Shown: positions 7,805-17,595, counted from the stretch's first letter. The stretch is 64,000 nt of DNA from Thermaerobacillus caldiproteolyticus (GCF_013761245.1 NZ_JACDUT010000001.1:434001-498000); one strand, 5' to 3'. Made by a program: numbers and translations. The notes: generated by a model not told the origin, from the sequence alone.

Positions 7805-9562
7805 TTATTTCACTTCCTCTTTCTTTTTCGTATAGTCGCGTTTGCGTGGCTTAATTAACGACGTATCTACATCCTCGTAATGGAATGCCGGCCCATCTGG
7901 TGTAAAACGAGCCATCGTTGTTTTGAGCCACTCTTCGTCATTGCGCTCTGGAAATTCTGGTTTATAGTGAGCACCACGGCTCTCATTGCGGTTGTAAGCC
8001 CCTAACGTAATGACACGTGCTAATTGCAGCATGTTGTATAACTGACGAGTGAAAGATGCCCCTTGGTTGCTCCATTTTGCAGTGTCGTTAATGTTAATAT
8101 TTTTATAACGCTCCAGCAACTCTTGAATTTTTTCGTCTGTTTTCAAAAGCTTGTCATTATAGCGAACAATGGTGACGTTATCAGTCATCCACTCGCCAAG
8201 TTCTTTATGAAGAACGTAGGCATTTTCTGTTCCATCCATTGACATAATATTGTCCCATTTTTCTTCCTCTTGTTTCAAATAGCGGTCGTATAATGAAGAT
8301 GGCATCGCATCGGACGACTTTTCTAATCCACGAATGTATTCTACCGCTTTTGGACCCGCGACCATACCGCCGTAAATCGCAGACAACAATGAGTTTGCAC
8401 CTAAACGGTTCGCTCCGTGCATCGAGTAATCACATTCTCCGGCAGCAAACAAGCCTTTAATATTGGTCATTTGATCGTAGTCGACCCATAAGCCTCCCAT
8501 TGAGTAGTGAACAGCAGGGAAAATTTTCATCGGGACTTTTCGTGGGTCTTCGCCCATGAATTTCTCATAGATCTCGATAATTCCACCAAGCTTCACGTCC
8601 AATTCTTTTGGATCTTTATGGGAAAGATCCAAATACACCATGTTTTCTCCATTAATGCCAAGCTTTAAATCTACGCACACATGGAAGATTTCCCTTGTAG
8701 CAATATCGCGAGGTACTAAATTTCCATAAGCTGGGTATTTCTCTTCCAAGAAATACCACGGTTTACCATCTTTATATGTCCATACTCGTCCACCTTCACC
8801 GCGAGCCGATTCGCTCATGAGGCGTAATTTATCATCCCCCGGAATGGCAGTTGGGTGGATTTGGATAAATTCACCATTCGCATAGTAAGCGCCTTGTTGA
8901 TAAACAATCGAAGCTGCTGAGCCTGTATTAATAATTGAGTTTGTCGATTTTCCGAAAATGATTCCAGGTCCGCCTGTGGCCATAATGACCGCATCTGCAG
9001 GAAACGCTTTAATTTCCATTGTCGTTAAGTTTTGTGCGACGATTCCGCGACAAATTTGTTCATCATCTAATACAGCAGATAAAAATTCCCATCCCTCGTA
9101 TTTAGTGACAAGTCCGGCTACTTCGTGGCGGCGCACTTGCTCATCGAGCGCATAAAGCAGCTGTTGCCCTGTCGTTGCTCCCGCATATGCAGTACGGTGA
9201 TGCTGCGTTCCACCGAAGCGTCGGAAATCCAATAATCCTTCAGGCGTACGGTTAAACATGACTCCCATGCGATCCAACATGTAAATAATGCTTGGAGCCG
9301 CTTCACACATTGCCTTCACCGGTGGCTGATTCGCTAAAAAGTCACCGCCGTATACAGTGTCATCGAAGTGCTCCCATGGAGAGTCCCCTTCGCCTTTTGT
9401 ATTAACTGCACCGTTAATCCCACCTTGAGCGCAAACAGAGTGAGATCGCTTTACTGGCACAAGCGAAAACAGCTCAACTGGCACACCCGCTTCCGCGATT
9501 TTAATGGTTGCCATTAGTCCGGCTAAACCGCCACCAACTACTATGATTTTTCCTTTTTTCAT
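7805..9562 (-). CDS. sdhA: Succinate dehydrogenase flavoprotein subunit
   Basis: Catalytic subunit that oxidises succinate to fumarate with covalent FAD. GGGLAGLMATIKIAE at the N-terminus binds the ADP moiety. HSVCAQGGINGA carries the His region of flavin attachment, and SARGEGGRVW belongs to the active site. The C-terminus RFTPDGPAFHYEDVD resembles other menaquinone-linked Bacillus enzymes. Length is 585 residues. It is the second gene of the operon. Confidence 0.97.
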   Translation of the reverse strand: MKKGKIIVVGGGLAGLMATIKIAEAGVPVELFSLVPVKRSHSVCAQGGINGAVNTKGEGDSPWEHFDDTVYGGDFLANQPPVKAMCEAAPSIIYMLDRMGVMFNRTPEGLLDFRRFGGTQHHRTAYAGATTGQQLLYALDEQVRRHEVAGLVTKYEGWEFLSAVLDDEQICRGIVAQNLTTMEIKAFPADAVIMATGGPGIIFGKSTNSIINTGSAASIVYQQGAYYANGEFIQIHPTAIPGDDKLRLMSESARGEGGRVWTYKDGKPWYFLEEKYPAYGNLVPRDIATREIFHVCVDLKLGINGENMVYLDLSHKDPKELDVKLGGIIEIYEKFMGEDPRKVPMKIFPAVHYSMGGLWVDYDQMTNIKGLFAAGECDYSMHGANRLGANSLLSAIYGGMVAGPKAVEYIRGLEKSSDAMPSSLYDRYLKQEEEKWDNIMSMDGTENAYVLHKELGEWMTDNVTIVRYNDKLLKTDEKIQELLERYKNININDTAKWSNQGASFTRQLYNMLQLARVITLGAYNRNESRGAHYKPEFPERNDEEWLKTTMARFTPDGPAFHYEDVDTSLIKPRKRDYTKKKEEVK

Positions 9563-9597
9563 CGTGACTCACTCCCTAAAAGATTGCTAGTTGTGGA

Positions 9598-10206
9598 TTA
9601 AGCGAATGCTAAAATGGCACGAATGCCAACGATGGAAAGCGCAACAAAAATCACCATTGTCACATATGTAAATACTTGTTGTGAGCGAGGACTCACTGTC
9701 AATCCCCAGCTTACACAGAAAGACCATAAACCGTTTGCGAAGTGGAATACTGTCGAAATAATCCCTACGATATAAAAAGCAAGCATGAATGGATTATCAA
9801 CAATATTCGCCATCATTTCATAATTGACTTCTGCTCCAAACGCAGCTTGTACACGCGTCTCCCATACGTGCCACGTGACAAAAATAAGAGTAATAATCCC
9901 TGTTAGTCGTTGCAGCATAAACATCCAGTTGCGGAAATAACCATAGCGACTGACATTGTTTTTTGCCGTAAAAGCAATATAAAGACCATAAATCGCATGG
10001 AACAATAACGGAAGAAAAATAACAAATATTTCTAAAAAATAACGAAACGGCAAATTCTCCATAAAACCCGCCGCGCGATTAAAGGCATCCGGTCCTTTTG
10101 TCGCAAAATGGTTCACTACTAAATGTTGTACTAAAAAAATTCCAACTGGAATGACCCCTAACAGTGAATGGAGTCGACGGTAAAAAAACTCGCGATTTCC
10201 TGCCAT
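9598..10206 (-). CDS. sdhC: Succinate dehydrogenase cytochrome b558 subunit
   Basis: Membrane anchor with five predicted helices that binds two haems and reduces menaquinone. Histidines are visible at RRLHSLLGV, QHLVVNHFA, LFHAIYGLY, TWHVWETR and FHFANGLW; several are the expected axial ligands. The ATG at 10204-10206 (MAGNREFFYRR, 202 residues) follows AAAGGGGG, so the 16-residue longer reading was dropped. It is the first gene of sdhCAB. Confidence 0.95.
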   Translation of the reverse strand: MAGNREFFYRRLHSLLGVIPVGIFLVQHLVVNHFATKGPDAFNRAAGFMENLPFRYFLEIFVIFLPLLFHAIYGLYIAFTAKNNVSRYGYFRNWMFMLQRLTGIITLIFVTWHVWETRVQAAFGAEVNYEMMANIVDNPFMLAFYIVGIISTVFHFANGLWSFCVSWGLTVSPRSQQVFTYVTMVIFVALSIVGIRAILAFA

Positions 10207-10326
10207 ATATAAACCCCCTTTAGATAGTGACAATGAAAATAGTGCATTCCCCATCCACGAAATCTAGAACTTCATGATTAATAGAACTGTAAATGCTTCC
10301 ATTTCCATTAATCATGCGTCACATTC

Positions 10327-10355
10327 ATTGTACTCCCACAATGTAGAAGCGTCAA
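10327..10355 (-). promoter_or_regulatory. SigA promoter of sdhCAB
   Basis: TTGACG (10350-10355), 17 bases, TACAAT (10327-10332) on the minus strand, about 115 bases before the sdhC start. This leaves a moderately long untranslated leader. Confidence 0.85.
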
Positions 10356-10464
10356 GAAAACGAGTTCATAAAATGTTCAATCATTCGAAAATTACAACAA
10401 TATTTTTTTATAAAATTACTATTCCCAAAGTAAGAAATATGATGCACGTTTTTCCCCATTTAGC

Positions 10465-10470
10465 TATAAT
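10465..10470 (+). promoter_or_regulatory. Likely -10 element of yslB
   Basis: TATAAT lies 24 bases before the yslB GTG. No good -35 hexamer is visible at 17 bases, so this rests on the -10 alone. Confidence 0.45.
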
Positions 10471-10494
10471 GTTGGTTAGAAAGAGGGGAAGTAT

Positions 10495-10950
10495 GTGAAA
10501 CAATTACCGTTAGAAAAGCAATATGAATCGTTGCAACATCTTCATATTTCTGGGTTCGGTTATGAACTGATTCGCGAAGTTCTTCTTCCTGATTTGTTAG
10601 GAAAAGAGACTCCTAATATTTTATATTGGGCTGGAAAAAACTTGGCACGCCGCTATCCACTAGAAACATTCGATGACGTGATGTCGTTTTTTGACAAAGC
10701 TGGATGGGGAACGCTAACCGTTATAAATGAACGCAACGATGAACTTGAAATTGAGTTAACCGGAGAGCTTGTGACGACACGATTGGCGCTCAACGAAGAC
10801 TGCACGTTTCAATTAGAAGCCGGTTTTCTTGCTCAGCAAATCGAACAGCAAAAACACTGTGTTGCTGAAGCATACGAACAACCAAAAAAGCGAACAAAAA
10901 AAGTTGTGTTTACGGTGAAATGGGACCGTAAAGACGAAGTGATGAAATAA
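10495..10950 (+). CDS. yslB: YslB family protein (DUF2507)
   Basis: Small conserved Bacillus protein of unknown role, 151 residues, V4R/heme-NO-like fold by family. The GTG start follows GAGGGG. The central part GKNLARRYPLETFDDVMSF and the C-terminal basic tail are typical of the family. It is transcribed away from sdhCAB and toward lysC, the same arrangement as in B. subtilis. Confidence 0.8.
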   Translation: MKQLPLEKQYESLQHLHISGFGYELIREVLLPDLLGKETPNILYWAGKNLARRYPLETFDDVMSFFDKAGWGTLTVINERNDELEIELTGELVTTRLALNEDCTFQLEAGFLAQQIEQQKHCVAEAYEQPKKRTKKVVFTVKWDRKDEVMK

Positions 10951-10984
10951 GAAGCCTGCAACATGCAAGCTTCTTATTTCATTT
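10945..10984. terminator. Shared terminator between yslB and lysC
   Basis: AAATAAGAAGC and GCTTCTTATTT pair around CTGCAACATGCAA. A-runs and T-runs flank both sides, so it can stop both convergent transcripts. Confidence 0.8.
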
Positions 10985-10992
10985 CTCTTTAT

Positions 10993-11481
10993 TTATGAAC
11001 GGATTGGTACCTTTTCTTCATCGAGTTGAAACGCTTCGTGTAACGCTTCCACTGCTGAAACCATGTTTGCTTCCTCAACCACCGTTGAAATTTTAATTTC
11101 CGATGTGCTTACCATTTTAATCTCAATTCCGCGCTCTGCTAATATTTGAAACATTTGCGCAGCCACTCCCGGATTGGAAATCATGCCGGACCCAACGATA
11201 GAGACTTTCGCTAAGTTGCTTTCATACTCGACTTTCGCTCCTTCCAGCGATTGTAATACTTGTAATGTTTCCTTTAAATCTTCTGTTCGAATTGAAAACG
11301 AAACAGACGTTGTCTCAGCACTTGTCACGCTTTGAATAATGATATCGACATTAATTCCACGGTTCGCTAATGCGGTAAAAATCGTTGGTAGTGTATGTAA
11401 TCCGCTTGCGAGCCCTTGAACAGTAACTCTTGTAACTTGATCTTCAAATGCGATACCTCTCACGATTAAATGTTGTTCCAT
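10993..11481 (-). CDS. Aspartokinase II beta subunit, internal in-frame start
   Basis: Inside lysC a textbook AAAGGAGG stands 7 bases before an in-frame ATG (11479-11481). It gives a 162-residue protein beginning MEQHLIVRG made only of the ACT domains. B. subtilis aspartokinase II is known to form an alpha2beta2 complex from such overlapping in-phase starts. The ribosome site is seen; the product is inferred from that precedent. Confidence 0.8.
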   Translation of the reverse strand: MEQHLIVRGIAFEDQVTRVTVQGLASGLHTLPTIFTALANRGINVDIIIQSVTSAETTSVSFSIRTEDLKETLQVLQSLEGAKVEYESNLAKVSIVGSGMISNPGVAAQMFQILAERGIEIKMVSTSEIKISTVVEEANMVSAVEALHEAFQLDEEKVPIRS

Positions 11482-12216
11482 TGAAACTTCCTCCTTTACA
11501 ATCGTGCCTCTCTCATTTTCCATACTCGAACGCACTTCTAGCGGCACTTGATAGTTTTTCGCAAATTCAACGGCGCGTGGATGCAATACCCCGGCTCCCA
11601 AATTCGCTAACTCAAGCATTTCGTCGTATGAAATCGCTTGGAGTTTTCTTGCTGTTTTCACATAGCGCGGGTCGGTCGTAAATACGCCGGTCACATCGGT
11701 ATAAATGTCGCATTTTTCCGCTTGTAACGCCGCTGCCAACGCGACCGCCGTTGTATCGGAACCACCGCGTCCGAGCGTCGTAATTTCTCCATTTTCTGTT
11801 ACCCCTTGAAAACCTGCAACAATGACAATCGCCTCTTCCTCAAGATGGCGACGAATACGCGCTGTATCAATATTGATAATGCGCGCATTGCCATGAATCG
11901 CTTCCGTAGTTATCCCTGCTTGCCATCCAGTCAAGGAAATGGCTTTATATCCTTTTTCATGCAATGCCATCGCTAAAAGTGCGATGCTCACCTGTTCTCC
12001 TGTCGAAAGAAGCATATCCATTTCTCGTTTGCTTGGCTGCTTGGAAATTTGTTTTGCCAACTGAGCAAGCTCATCCGTCGTTTTTCCCATTGCAGACACA
12101 ACAACAACAACTTGATTCCCATTTTTTGCTTCTTCTACTACTCGATTCGCTACGTTTTGAATACGTTCAATTGAACCGACTGATGTTCCACCAAACTTTT
12201 GAACAATGATAGCCAT
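10993..12216 (-). CDS. lysC: Aspartokinase II (lysine-sensitive), alpha subunit
   Basis: It phosphorylates L-aspartate, the first step to Lys, Met, Thr and diaminopimelate. [16 protein letters not shown] at the N-terminus is the kinase signature, and two ACT domains fill the last 160 residues ([14 protein letters not shown] in the first). The ATG at 12214-12216 (407 residues) suits the upstream AAAGGATGAGG better than the start 9 bases earlier. The gene lies behind a lysine riboswitch. An internal start gives the small beta subunit, as in the B. subtilis enzyme. Confidence 0.95.
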   Translation of the reverse strand: MAIIVQKFGGTSVGSIERIQNVANRVVEEAKNGNQVVVVVSAMGKTTDELAQLAKQISKQPSKREMDMLLSTGEQVSIALLAMALHEKGYKAISLTGWQAGITTEAIHGNARIINIDTARIRRHLEEEAIVIVAGFQGVTENGEITTLGRGGSDTTAVALAAALQAEKCDIYTDVTGVFTTDPRYVKTARKLQAISYDEMLELANLGAGVLHPRAVEFAKNYQVPLEVRSSMENERGTIVKEEVSMEQHLIVRGIAFEDQVTRVTVQGLASGLHTLPTIFTALANRGINVDIIIQSVTSAETTSVSFSIRTEDLKETLQVLQSLEGAKVEYESNLAKVSIVGSGMISNPGVAAQMFQILAERGIEIKMVSTSEIKISTVVEEANMVSAVEALHEAFQLDEEKVPIRS

Positions 12217-12253
12217 TCTCCTCATCCTTTATCCTGAAATAATTCGGTATAGA

Positions 12254-12290
12254 AATAAAAAAACAGCAATGAGAGGTCTCATTGCTGTGC
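12254..12290 (-). terminator. Riboswitch terminator of lysC leader
   Basis: The 12-base perfect arms ACAGCAATGAGA and TCTCATTGCTGT (12263-12274 and 12277-12288) are followed on the minus strand by a T-run. It lies between the aptamer and lysC. Confidence 0.92.
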
Positions 12291-12318
12291 ATAACGAAAA
12301 AATACGTTCGCTTTACAC

Positions 12319-12496
12319 AGTGAGATAGCTCTCCAAGATGAATCATCTTGACAGTCCTACATTTCTTAAACGCAGGACCAGCGAAAAAAGCAATGAGACT
12401 TTTTTCGCTTCGGCGACGCTCCCCTTTCAACATTCGTCTTCGGAACTCATTTTCCTCAGAATGCCTACTCTTGAAGTTCGCACCTCTATCTTCACT
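12319..12496 (-). ncRNA. Lysine riboswitch (L-box) aptamer
   Basis: On the minus strand P1 is formed by AGATAG (12486-12491) and CTATCT (12323-12328). The conserved core AGAGGTGCGAACTTCAAGAG follows P1. GGGGAGCG-CGCCGAAG, CTGGTCCTG and a terminal GGAGAGCTATCT also match the L-box. Loop L3 (TCTCATTG, on a GCGAAAAAAG/CTTTTTTCGC stem) can kiss L2 (AATGAG). Lysine binding would favour the downstream terminator and switch lysC off. Confidence 0.93.
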
Positions 12497-12534
12497 TCAG
12501 CGCTCGGAAGTGTATGAATATGCAATTTAGGGAA

Positions 12535-12563
12535 ATCATATCAAACTTTTATTTCGTTGACAA
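12535..12563 (-). promoter_or_regulatory. SigA promoter of lysC leader
   Basis: TTGTCA (12558-12563), 17 bases, TATGAT (12535-12540), minus strand. The -35 begins 3 bases past the uvrC stop codon. No terminator separates uvrC, so some lysC transcription may come from read-through. Confidence 0.85.
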
Positions 12564-12565
12564 TA

Positions 12566-14341
12566 TTATTCTCGCAATTTCTCATAAATTTTTTTGGCTA
12601 CCGCCAGTGGAATGTTCGCTTTCTGTAATTCTTCCACCGTTGCTTCTTTCATGTTTTTGATGGAGCCAAAATGTTTCAATAACGCTTTCTTGCGTTTTTC
12701 ACCGACGCCCGGAATATCATCCAGCACCGATTGAAACAGCGATTTTCCCCGCATTTGGCGATGGAACGTAATCGCAAAACGATGGACCTCATCTTGAATG
12801 CGCTGCAATAAATAAAATTCTTGGCTGTTTCGCTCTAATGAAACGATTTGCGGTGGATCGCCCATAATCAATTCAGATGTGCGATGTTTTTCGTCTTTCA
12901 CAAGACCGGCAAGCGGAATATCGAGCCCTAATTCGTTTTCAAGCACGTCACGCACAGCGGCTAAATGCCCCTTTCCCCCATCGATAATAATAAGGTCGGG
13001 AAGCGGCAATTGCTCTTTTAGCACACGCGTATAGCGTCTCCTTACGACCTCGCGCATCGACTCGTAATCATCAGGGCCTTCGACCGTCTTAATTTTATAT
13101 TTGCGATATTCTTTTTTCTCCGGCTTGCCGTCAATAAAGACGATCATCGCGGAAACAGGATCCGCCCCGTGAATATTTGAGTTATCAAATGCTTCAATGC
13201 GGTGCGGCGTCGGAATTCCAAGCGTTTTTCCTAAGTTTTCAACCGCTTTAATCGTCCGTTCCTCATCACGCTCAATTAAATAAAATTTTTCTTTTAACGC
13301 GATTGCCGCGTTTTTGCATGCTAAATCAATAAGTTCTTTTTTCTTTCCCTTTTTTGGCTGAACAACCGTTACCTCTAGCAGCTTTTCCGCTAATTCACCG
13401 TCAATATCCATAGGTATGATGACTTCTTTCGGCTTGAAGTGATTCGCTTTTGTATAAAATTGCCCTAAAAATGTTAACAGTTCTTCATCCGGGTCTTGAT
13501 ACATTGGAAACATCGAAACGTCGCGTTCAATTAGCTTTCCTTGACGAATGAAAAACACCTGAACGCACATCCACCCTTTGTCATAGGCATAACCGAATAC
13601 ATCGCGGTCGACGAAATCGTTCAACGTCATCGTTTGTTTTTCCATTGTTGCTTCAATATGAGCGATTTGGTCACGATATTCTTTAGCCCGTTCAAATTCA
13701 AGCGCTTCGGCCGCTTTCATCATTTTTTCCGCTAGCTCTTTTTTCACTTCTTTATATCCGCCGTTTAAAAATCGCACGATTTGTTCGACGATCTCTTTAT
13801 TTTGTTGTTCGGAAACAGGATGCACGCACGGCGCTAAACATTGTCCCATATGATAATACAGACAAACTCGGTTTGGCAGCGTCGAACATTTCCGAAGCGG
13901 ATAAATACGGTCAAGCAGTTTTTTTGTTTCATTCGCCGCTTGCACGTTCGGGTATGGGCCGAAATATCTTCCGTGATCTTTTTTTACTTTTCTTGTAATG
14001 ATGAGGCGAGGATGCTCCTCTGCCGTAATTTTTATAAACGGATAACTTTTATCATCCTTTAGCATGACATTATATTTAGGGTCATATTTCTTAATCAAGT
14101 TCATTTCTAAAATAAGCGCTTCGACATTGGATGATGTGACAATATATTCAAAATCGGCAATTTCATTGACGAGCCGCAGCGTTTTTCCATCATGAGTCCC
14201 CGTAAAGTACGAACGCACCCGATTTTTTAGTACTTTTGCTTTTCCTACATAAATGACCGTACCATTTTTATCTTTCATTAAATAACAGCCCGGTTGTTCC
14301 GGAAGTACGGCTAATTTTTCTTTTAAGTGATCATGCATCAT
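12566..14341 (-). CDS. uvrC: UvrABC system protein C
   Basis: Nucleotide-excision-repair nuclease making both incisions around a lesion marked by UvrA/UvrB. The N-terminal GIY-YIG domain includes [22 protein letters not shown] (UvrB-binding) motif lies near residues 200-235 ([14 protein letters not shown]). The RNase H-like domain has [18 protein letters not shown] and IDGGKGHL, and the C-terminus has helix-hairpin-helix [19 protein letters not shown]. The ATG at 14339-14341 follows TGGAG. Length about 591 residues is usual. Confidence 0.95.
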   Translation of the reverse strand: MMHDHLKEKLAVLPEQPGCYLMKDKNGTVIYVGKAKVLKNRVRSYFTGTHDGKTLRLVNEIADFEYIVTSSNVEALILEMNLIKKYDPKYNVMLKDDKSYPFIKITAEEHPRLIITRKVKKDHGRYFGPYPNVQAANETKKLLDRIYPLRKCSTLPNRVCLYYHMGQCLAPCVHPVSEQQNKEIVEQIVRFLNGGYKEVKKELAEKMMKAAEALEFERAKEYRDQIAHIEATMEKQTMTLNDFVDRDVFGYAYDKGWMCVQVFFIRQGKLIERDVSMFPMYQDPDEELLTFLGQFYTKANHFKPKEVIIPMDIDGELAEKLLEVTVVQPKKGKKKELIDLACKNAAIALKEKFYLIERDEERTIKAVENLGKTLGIPTPHRIEAFDNSNIHGADPVSAMIVFIDGKPEKKEYRKYKIKTVEGPDDYESMREVVRRRYTRVLKEQLPLPDLIIIDGGKGHLAAVRDVLENELGLDIPLAGLVKDEKHRTSELIMGDPPQIVSLERNSQEFYLLQRIQDEVHRFAITFHRQMRGKSLFQSVLDDIPGVGEKRKKALLKHFGSIKNMKEATVEELQKANIPLAVAKKIYEKLRE

Positions 14342-14356
14342 AATCACTCCATTATT

Positions 14357-15799
14357 TTAATCTATCCATTCATATAAGGTGATGTTCCCATATACCGGAT
14401 CCGCCAGTGTACTTGAATGATACGTTTTCACTTTGCGCAAATGTCCGGCAAGAGAAATTCCTTGCGCTCGAAATCCTTTTATGACATGATCTGTCATATA
14501 AATTTTAACATGTTGATAGTTCTCCTTGTCCTGTAAAAAAAATGAAAAATGTAACACTTGCTTATGGGGAAAATCAACGTGAAGATATTGTAACACCCTC
14601 GTTTCTTCCCACGTATACAACACGAAACGTTCATTGCTGTTTTGTAAATCATACGCCAACTGATACGTTGCTGGCAAGCGAGATGCTTGTTCTCGCACAT
14701 TGAACGCTCCGACGATGAGTTGAGCGGTCAAAATCATCACCGCTAACACCAGCCGATTAGCAGATACTGTTTTATTAAAATAACGCGCCCATCCGTAAAA
14801 CAAAAGAAGATGAATGAGCGGAACAATGTGGCGGGGCTTGTCAATGTTTTGGGCTAATAATGCCCAAAGAAAATAAGCGAAGCCGGAAAAAACAAGCCAA
14901 CGTGAAAACATAAATGAGCGGGATTGGCGAGCACATATCAGCATAACGATATATAACAAAAGCAACAACACTGTTTTACTCGCTACACCTATCCAAATGA
15001 TATTATAAAATATAAATTGGATGATTCTCTGAAAAAATGATTGCTCATCGCTCGTAGCTGCACCGCCCCATTCATGAAAATGACCATTCGTAAACGAAAA
15101 AGCAAGCTTCAAAAAGGATTTGAAGCTTCCTTCCGTGGCAGCAACCGCCGTCACCCAAATAAGTTGAAAGAGAAAAAAGGCAAGCAAAAAGAAAAGAATT
15201 CTCCTCACGTTTCGATTCCGTTTCCAATCTTCATACCATAAAAATGCGATGGCAACTCCAAAAGGAGCGTATGAAAGGCGAATTCCCATTAATAGGCTAA
15301 AAAAGCCTAAGGGAAGAAGTTGCGTCCACCACGCGGTATTCTCTCTTACTCTCTCTATCGCCCACCAATACCACCATAAAACCGCTAATGCTGCTCCTTC
15401 TGACATTGGCTGGTCAGCAATGACCATCACATAACTTGCCGATTGAATGAGCGCAATGATGAGCAATGTTATTTTGGTTGAGTGATTCTTTTTAAGAAGG
15501 AAAAACATTGGGATCGTTGCTGATAACAAGGCAAGCACATTAAACACAGATAAGGCTTTCGCAGGATTATCAATGAACGCGTGAACAAACATACCGCCAA
15601 GAATGAAATACGGATACCCCGGAAAATGCGGTTGCATTGCCAATAAATCATAGCGGTCTAACGCAAGTACGAAATCAACTTGATCCCATGTGGCAGCATA
15701 AGAGCTTGCATAACGAATCCCAACATAAAATACGATAAATAAGATGAACAAACTAAAATATGACACAAATCGATTATTTCCCAGAAAATGTTTTACCAT
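14357..15799 (-). CDS. GT-C-like polytopic membrane glycosyltransferase candidate
   Basis: 480-residue membrane protein with about ten hydrophobic segments. After the first helix an extracytoplasmic loop holds TWDQVDFVLALDRYDLLAM, an acidic pattern like the catalytic loop of polyprenol-phosphate-sugar-using GT-C enzymes (PMT/ArnT type). HFPGYPYFILGG follows. The start at 15797-15799 has AAAGGTGAGG. A longer frame would run back through the efeU terminator. Donor and acceptor are unknown. It may act with the GT2/flippase operon at 17685-21773, but it is not in the same operon. Confidence 0.6.
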   Translation of the reverse strand: MVKHFLGNNRFVSYFSLFILFIVFYVGIRYASSYAATWDQVDFVLALDRYDLLAMQPHFPGYPYFILGGMFVHAFIDNPAKALSVFNVLALLSATIPMFFLLKKNHSTKITLLIIALIQSASYVMVIADQPMSEGAALAVLWWYWWAIERVRENTAWWTQLLPLGFFSLLMGIRLSYAPFGVAIAFLWYEDWKRNRNVRRILFFLLAFFLFQLIWVTAVAATEGSFKSFLKLAFSFTNGHFHEWGGAATSDEQSFFQRIIQFIFYNIIWIGVASKTVLLLLLYIVMLICARQSRSFMFSRWLVFSGFAYFLWALLAQNIDKPRHIVPLIHLLLFYGWARYFNKTVSANRLVLAVMILTAQLIVGAFNVREQASRLPATYQLAYDLQNSNERFVLYTWEETRVLQYLHVDFPHKQVLHFSFFLQDKENYQHVKIYMTDHVIKGFRAQGISLAGHLRKVKTYHSSTLADPVYGNITLYEWID

Positions 15800-15821
15800 G
15801 TTCCTCACCTTTACAAATGAA

Positions 15822-15853
15822 AAAGCACAAGACAACAGCGTCTTGTACTTTTT
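15822..15853 (-). terminator. Terminator of the FTR1 operon
   Basis: AAAAAGTACAAGAC and GTCTTGTGCTTTTT arms lie just past the FTR1 permease stop and separate it from the downstream membrane protein. Confidence 0.8.
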
Positions 15854-16784
15854 ACACAACATTTTTTGTTTTTGGTCCAAGCGCTTGAGCGTCCGCTTCT
15901 TTTTGCTCCGCGTTTCTTGTTTCTTTCGCATGTCGACTGGTGACTAATAAATAAATAACGACAAAGTAACCGACGTAAGCAATGACCTCTTCTAATGACG
16001 GCATCGCCGAATACCCGAACAGCGCTTTTAAAAATACACCGACATTTCCTGAGAAAATCGGCGCAACTCCGTGGTCACGAAGATAGTGTTCATAGTCAAT
16101 CGGATGTTCAGGTAACAGCCATGTCAAATCGTATACATGCGGCATAACGCTGCCGATGATGTTTAAATCTTGAAGCATGGAAATTCCTTGAACTAACAGC
16201 CCTGCAGCAATCAAAATAATGAACGCACCTGTCACCTTAAAAAATGTTTTGAGCGGTACGCGCATTGTACCTTTGAAGAAGAAGTAACTGACAACTGCGG
16301 CAATCATAATGCCTGTTGCCGCTCCCCAGCCTTGCATCGCTGCTCCAAGGTTTCCATGCGTGATGGCAGCAAAGAAAAATACTGTTTCCACACCTTCACG
16401 AAGCACGACTAAAAACGAATGAATCACCATGCCGACGACATTCTCTGTCGTAATAAATCTATCCATCTTTCCTTCGACACTTTTTTTCATGTCGCGACTA
16501 TGCTCTGCCATCCAAAAGACCATTTGCGTTAACAAAATCACAGAAATAAACATAATCGCGATTTTTAAATACGTTTCGCTTCCCATGACCGCAAACCCTG
16601 TAAAAACGACCTGGAAGAGCAGCGCAACACCAGCGCTCGCTAAAACAGCCAATCCAGCCCCTAGCCATACATATTTCGTATATTCTTTATGATTGACACG
16701 CTTTAAATAAGACGTAATAATTCCAACAATAAGCAGAGCCTCTAACGCTTCACGAAACGTAATTAACAGCGCTTGAACTTCCAT
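15852..16784 (-). CDS. efeU: FTR1/EfeU-family iron permease
   Basis: High-affinity iron uptake permease of the inner membrane, with about seven helices. The two REXXE iron-transfer motifs of the family are visible: REALE (residues 11-15) and REGVE (129-133). Length is 310 residues. In B. subtilis (YwbL) the permease carries its own N-terminal extracellular region, whereas here a separate protein directly upstream seems to supply it. EfeO and EfeB genes are not in the window. The operon promoter overlaps a perfect Fur box. Confidence 0.88.
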   Translation of the reverse strand: MEVQALLITFREALEALLIVGIITSYLKRVNHKEYTKYVWLGAGLAVLASAGVALLFQVVFTGFAVMGSETYLKIAIMFISVILLTQMVFWMAEHSRDMKKSVEGKMDRFITTENVVGMVIHSFLVVLREGVETVFFFAAITHGNLGAAMQGWGAATGIMIAAVVSYFFFKGTMRVPLKTFFKVTGAFIILIAAGLLVQGISMLQDLNIIGSVMPHVYDLTWLLPEHPIDYEHYLRDHGVAPIFSGNVGVFLKALFGYSAMPSLEEVIAYVGYFVVIYLLVTSRHAKETRNAEQKEADAQALGPKTKNVV

Positions 16785-16811
16785 GCGATGATCCCCTTTC
16801 CTACCGAACGA

Positions 16812-17570
16812 TTATGTTCGTCTTCGCCGTAGCGAATAAATGACCACTCCACCAATGACAACAATGAGAACAACAAGCGGAATCCAGTTTTTCAGCTTCG
16901 ATAAATCGGTCCAGTCTTTTTGCTGCACTGCTTCCGACTTTTCCGTCGCACTTTCAGAAAAATGTCCGACTTTTAAACTTTTTAATCCAAATTGTTTTTG
17001 TAAGGATGTTAAAATGATGTCTTCGCTTTTCTTAAATTGGTCGATATTCGATTGTTTTTGGCCGACACCAAACAATCCAGGATTTCCTAATGATTGCAAT
17101 GCTTTGTCGAACTCGTCTCTCATTTGTTTGTCAAGCGCCGCATCTTTCGCTTGCACGATCGGAGACAGTGCTTCGTATGTAGCAAATGCTTTCGCTAACA
17201 GACGCTTGCTTGTATCGTATTGGTCAAAATTTTTCTCGATGTTTTCCAAACGCCGCGCGATATTTAAAACGAGGATTTTTCTCATATCTTTCAATACGGT
17301 TTCTTTCTCTTTCGCTTTGATCGCTGCTAACACAGCCTTCGATGGCTCTGTTCCCATATGCATATCTATTTCTTCTTTCACTGTTTCAAAAATCTCTTTT
17401 GCCTCAGCAAAATTAGGTGGTTGTTGATTCAATTTTTCAGCCATTTGCTTATATACTTCCGCGACTTTCTCTTCGTTTGGGTCACCATATGAATAAGCAA
17501 ACGCAATCGATGATGTATGATTGAAAATGAATATCAATAATAAACAAAAAAATAAATACAATCGCTTCAT
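16812..17570 (-). CDS. Secreted, C-terminally anchored partner of FTR1 permease
   Basis: 252 residues: signal peptide (residues 1-25, MKRLYLFFCLLLIFIF), a helical extracytoplasmic domain rich in Lys/Glu, then a membrane helix near 225-247 ending in a basic RRRR tail. The start at 17568-17570 follows AGGAGG. Gene position 27 bases upstream of the FTR1 permease and under the same Fur promoter argues for a role in iron capture. This is inferred from context and from the longer one-piece YwbL; I recognise no catalytic motif. Confidence 0.7.
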   Translation of the reverse strand: MKRLYLFFCLLLIFIFNHTSSIAFAYSYGDPNEEKVAEVYKQMAEKLNQQPPNFAEAKEIFETVKEEIDMHMGTEPSKAVLAAIKAKEKETVLKDMRKILVLNIARRLENIEKNFDQYDTSKRLLAKAFATYEALSPIVQAKDAALDKQMRDEFDKALQSLGNPGLFGVGQKQSNIDQFKKSEDIILTSLQKQFGLKSLKVGHFSESATEKSEAVQQKDWTDLSKLKNWIPLVVLIVVIGGVVIYSLRRRRT

Positions 17571-17595
17571 CTCTAAGTTTCCTCCTACACGATTA

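Noticed and set aside
12348-12530. Short ORFs across the lysC leader on both strands
   Set aside because: The stretch is fully explained by the lysine riboswitch, its terminator and promoter.
15800-15931. 44-residue N-terminal extension of the GT-C-like protein
   Set aside because: It would be translated from the efeU terminator. The internal ATG has a good ribosome site and starts the first membrane helix properly.
16840-17427. 195-codon plus-strand ORF opposite the iron-operon protein
   Set aside because: Cys/Ser/Phe-rich antisense frame with no ribosome site. The minus-strand gene has a signal peptide, RBS and Fur promoter.
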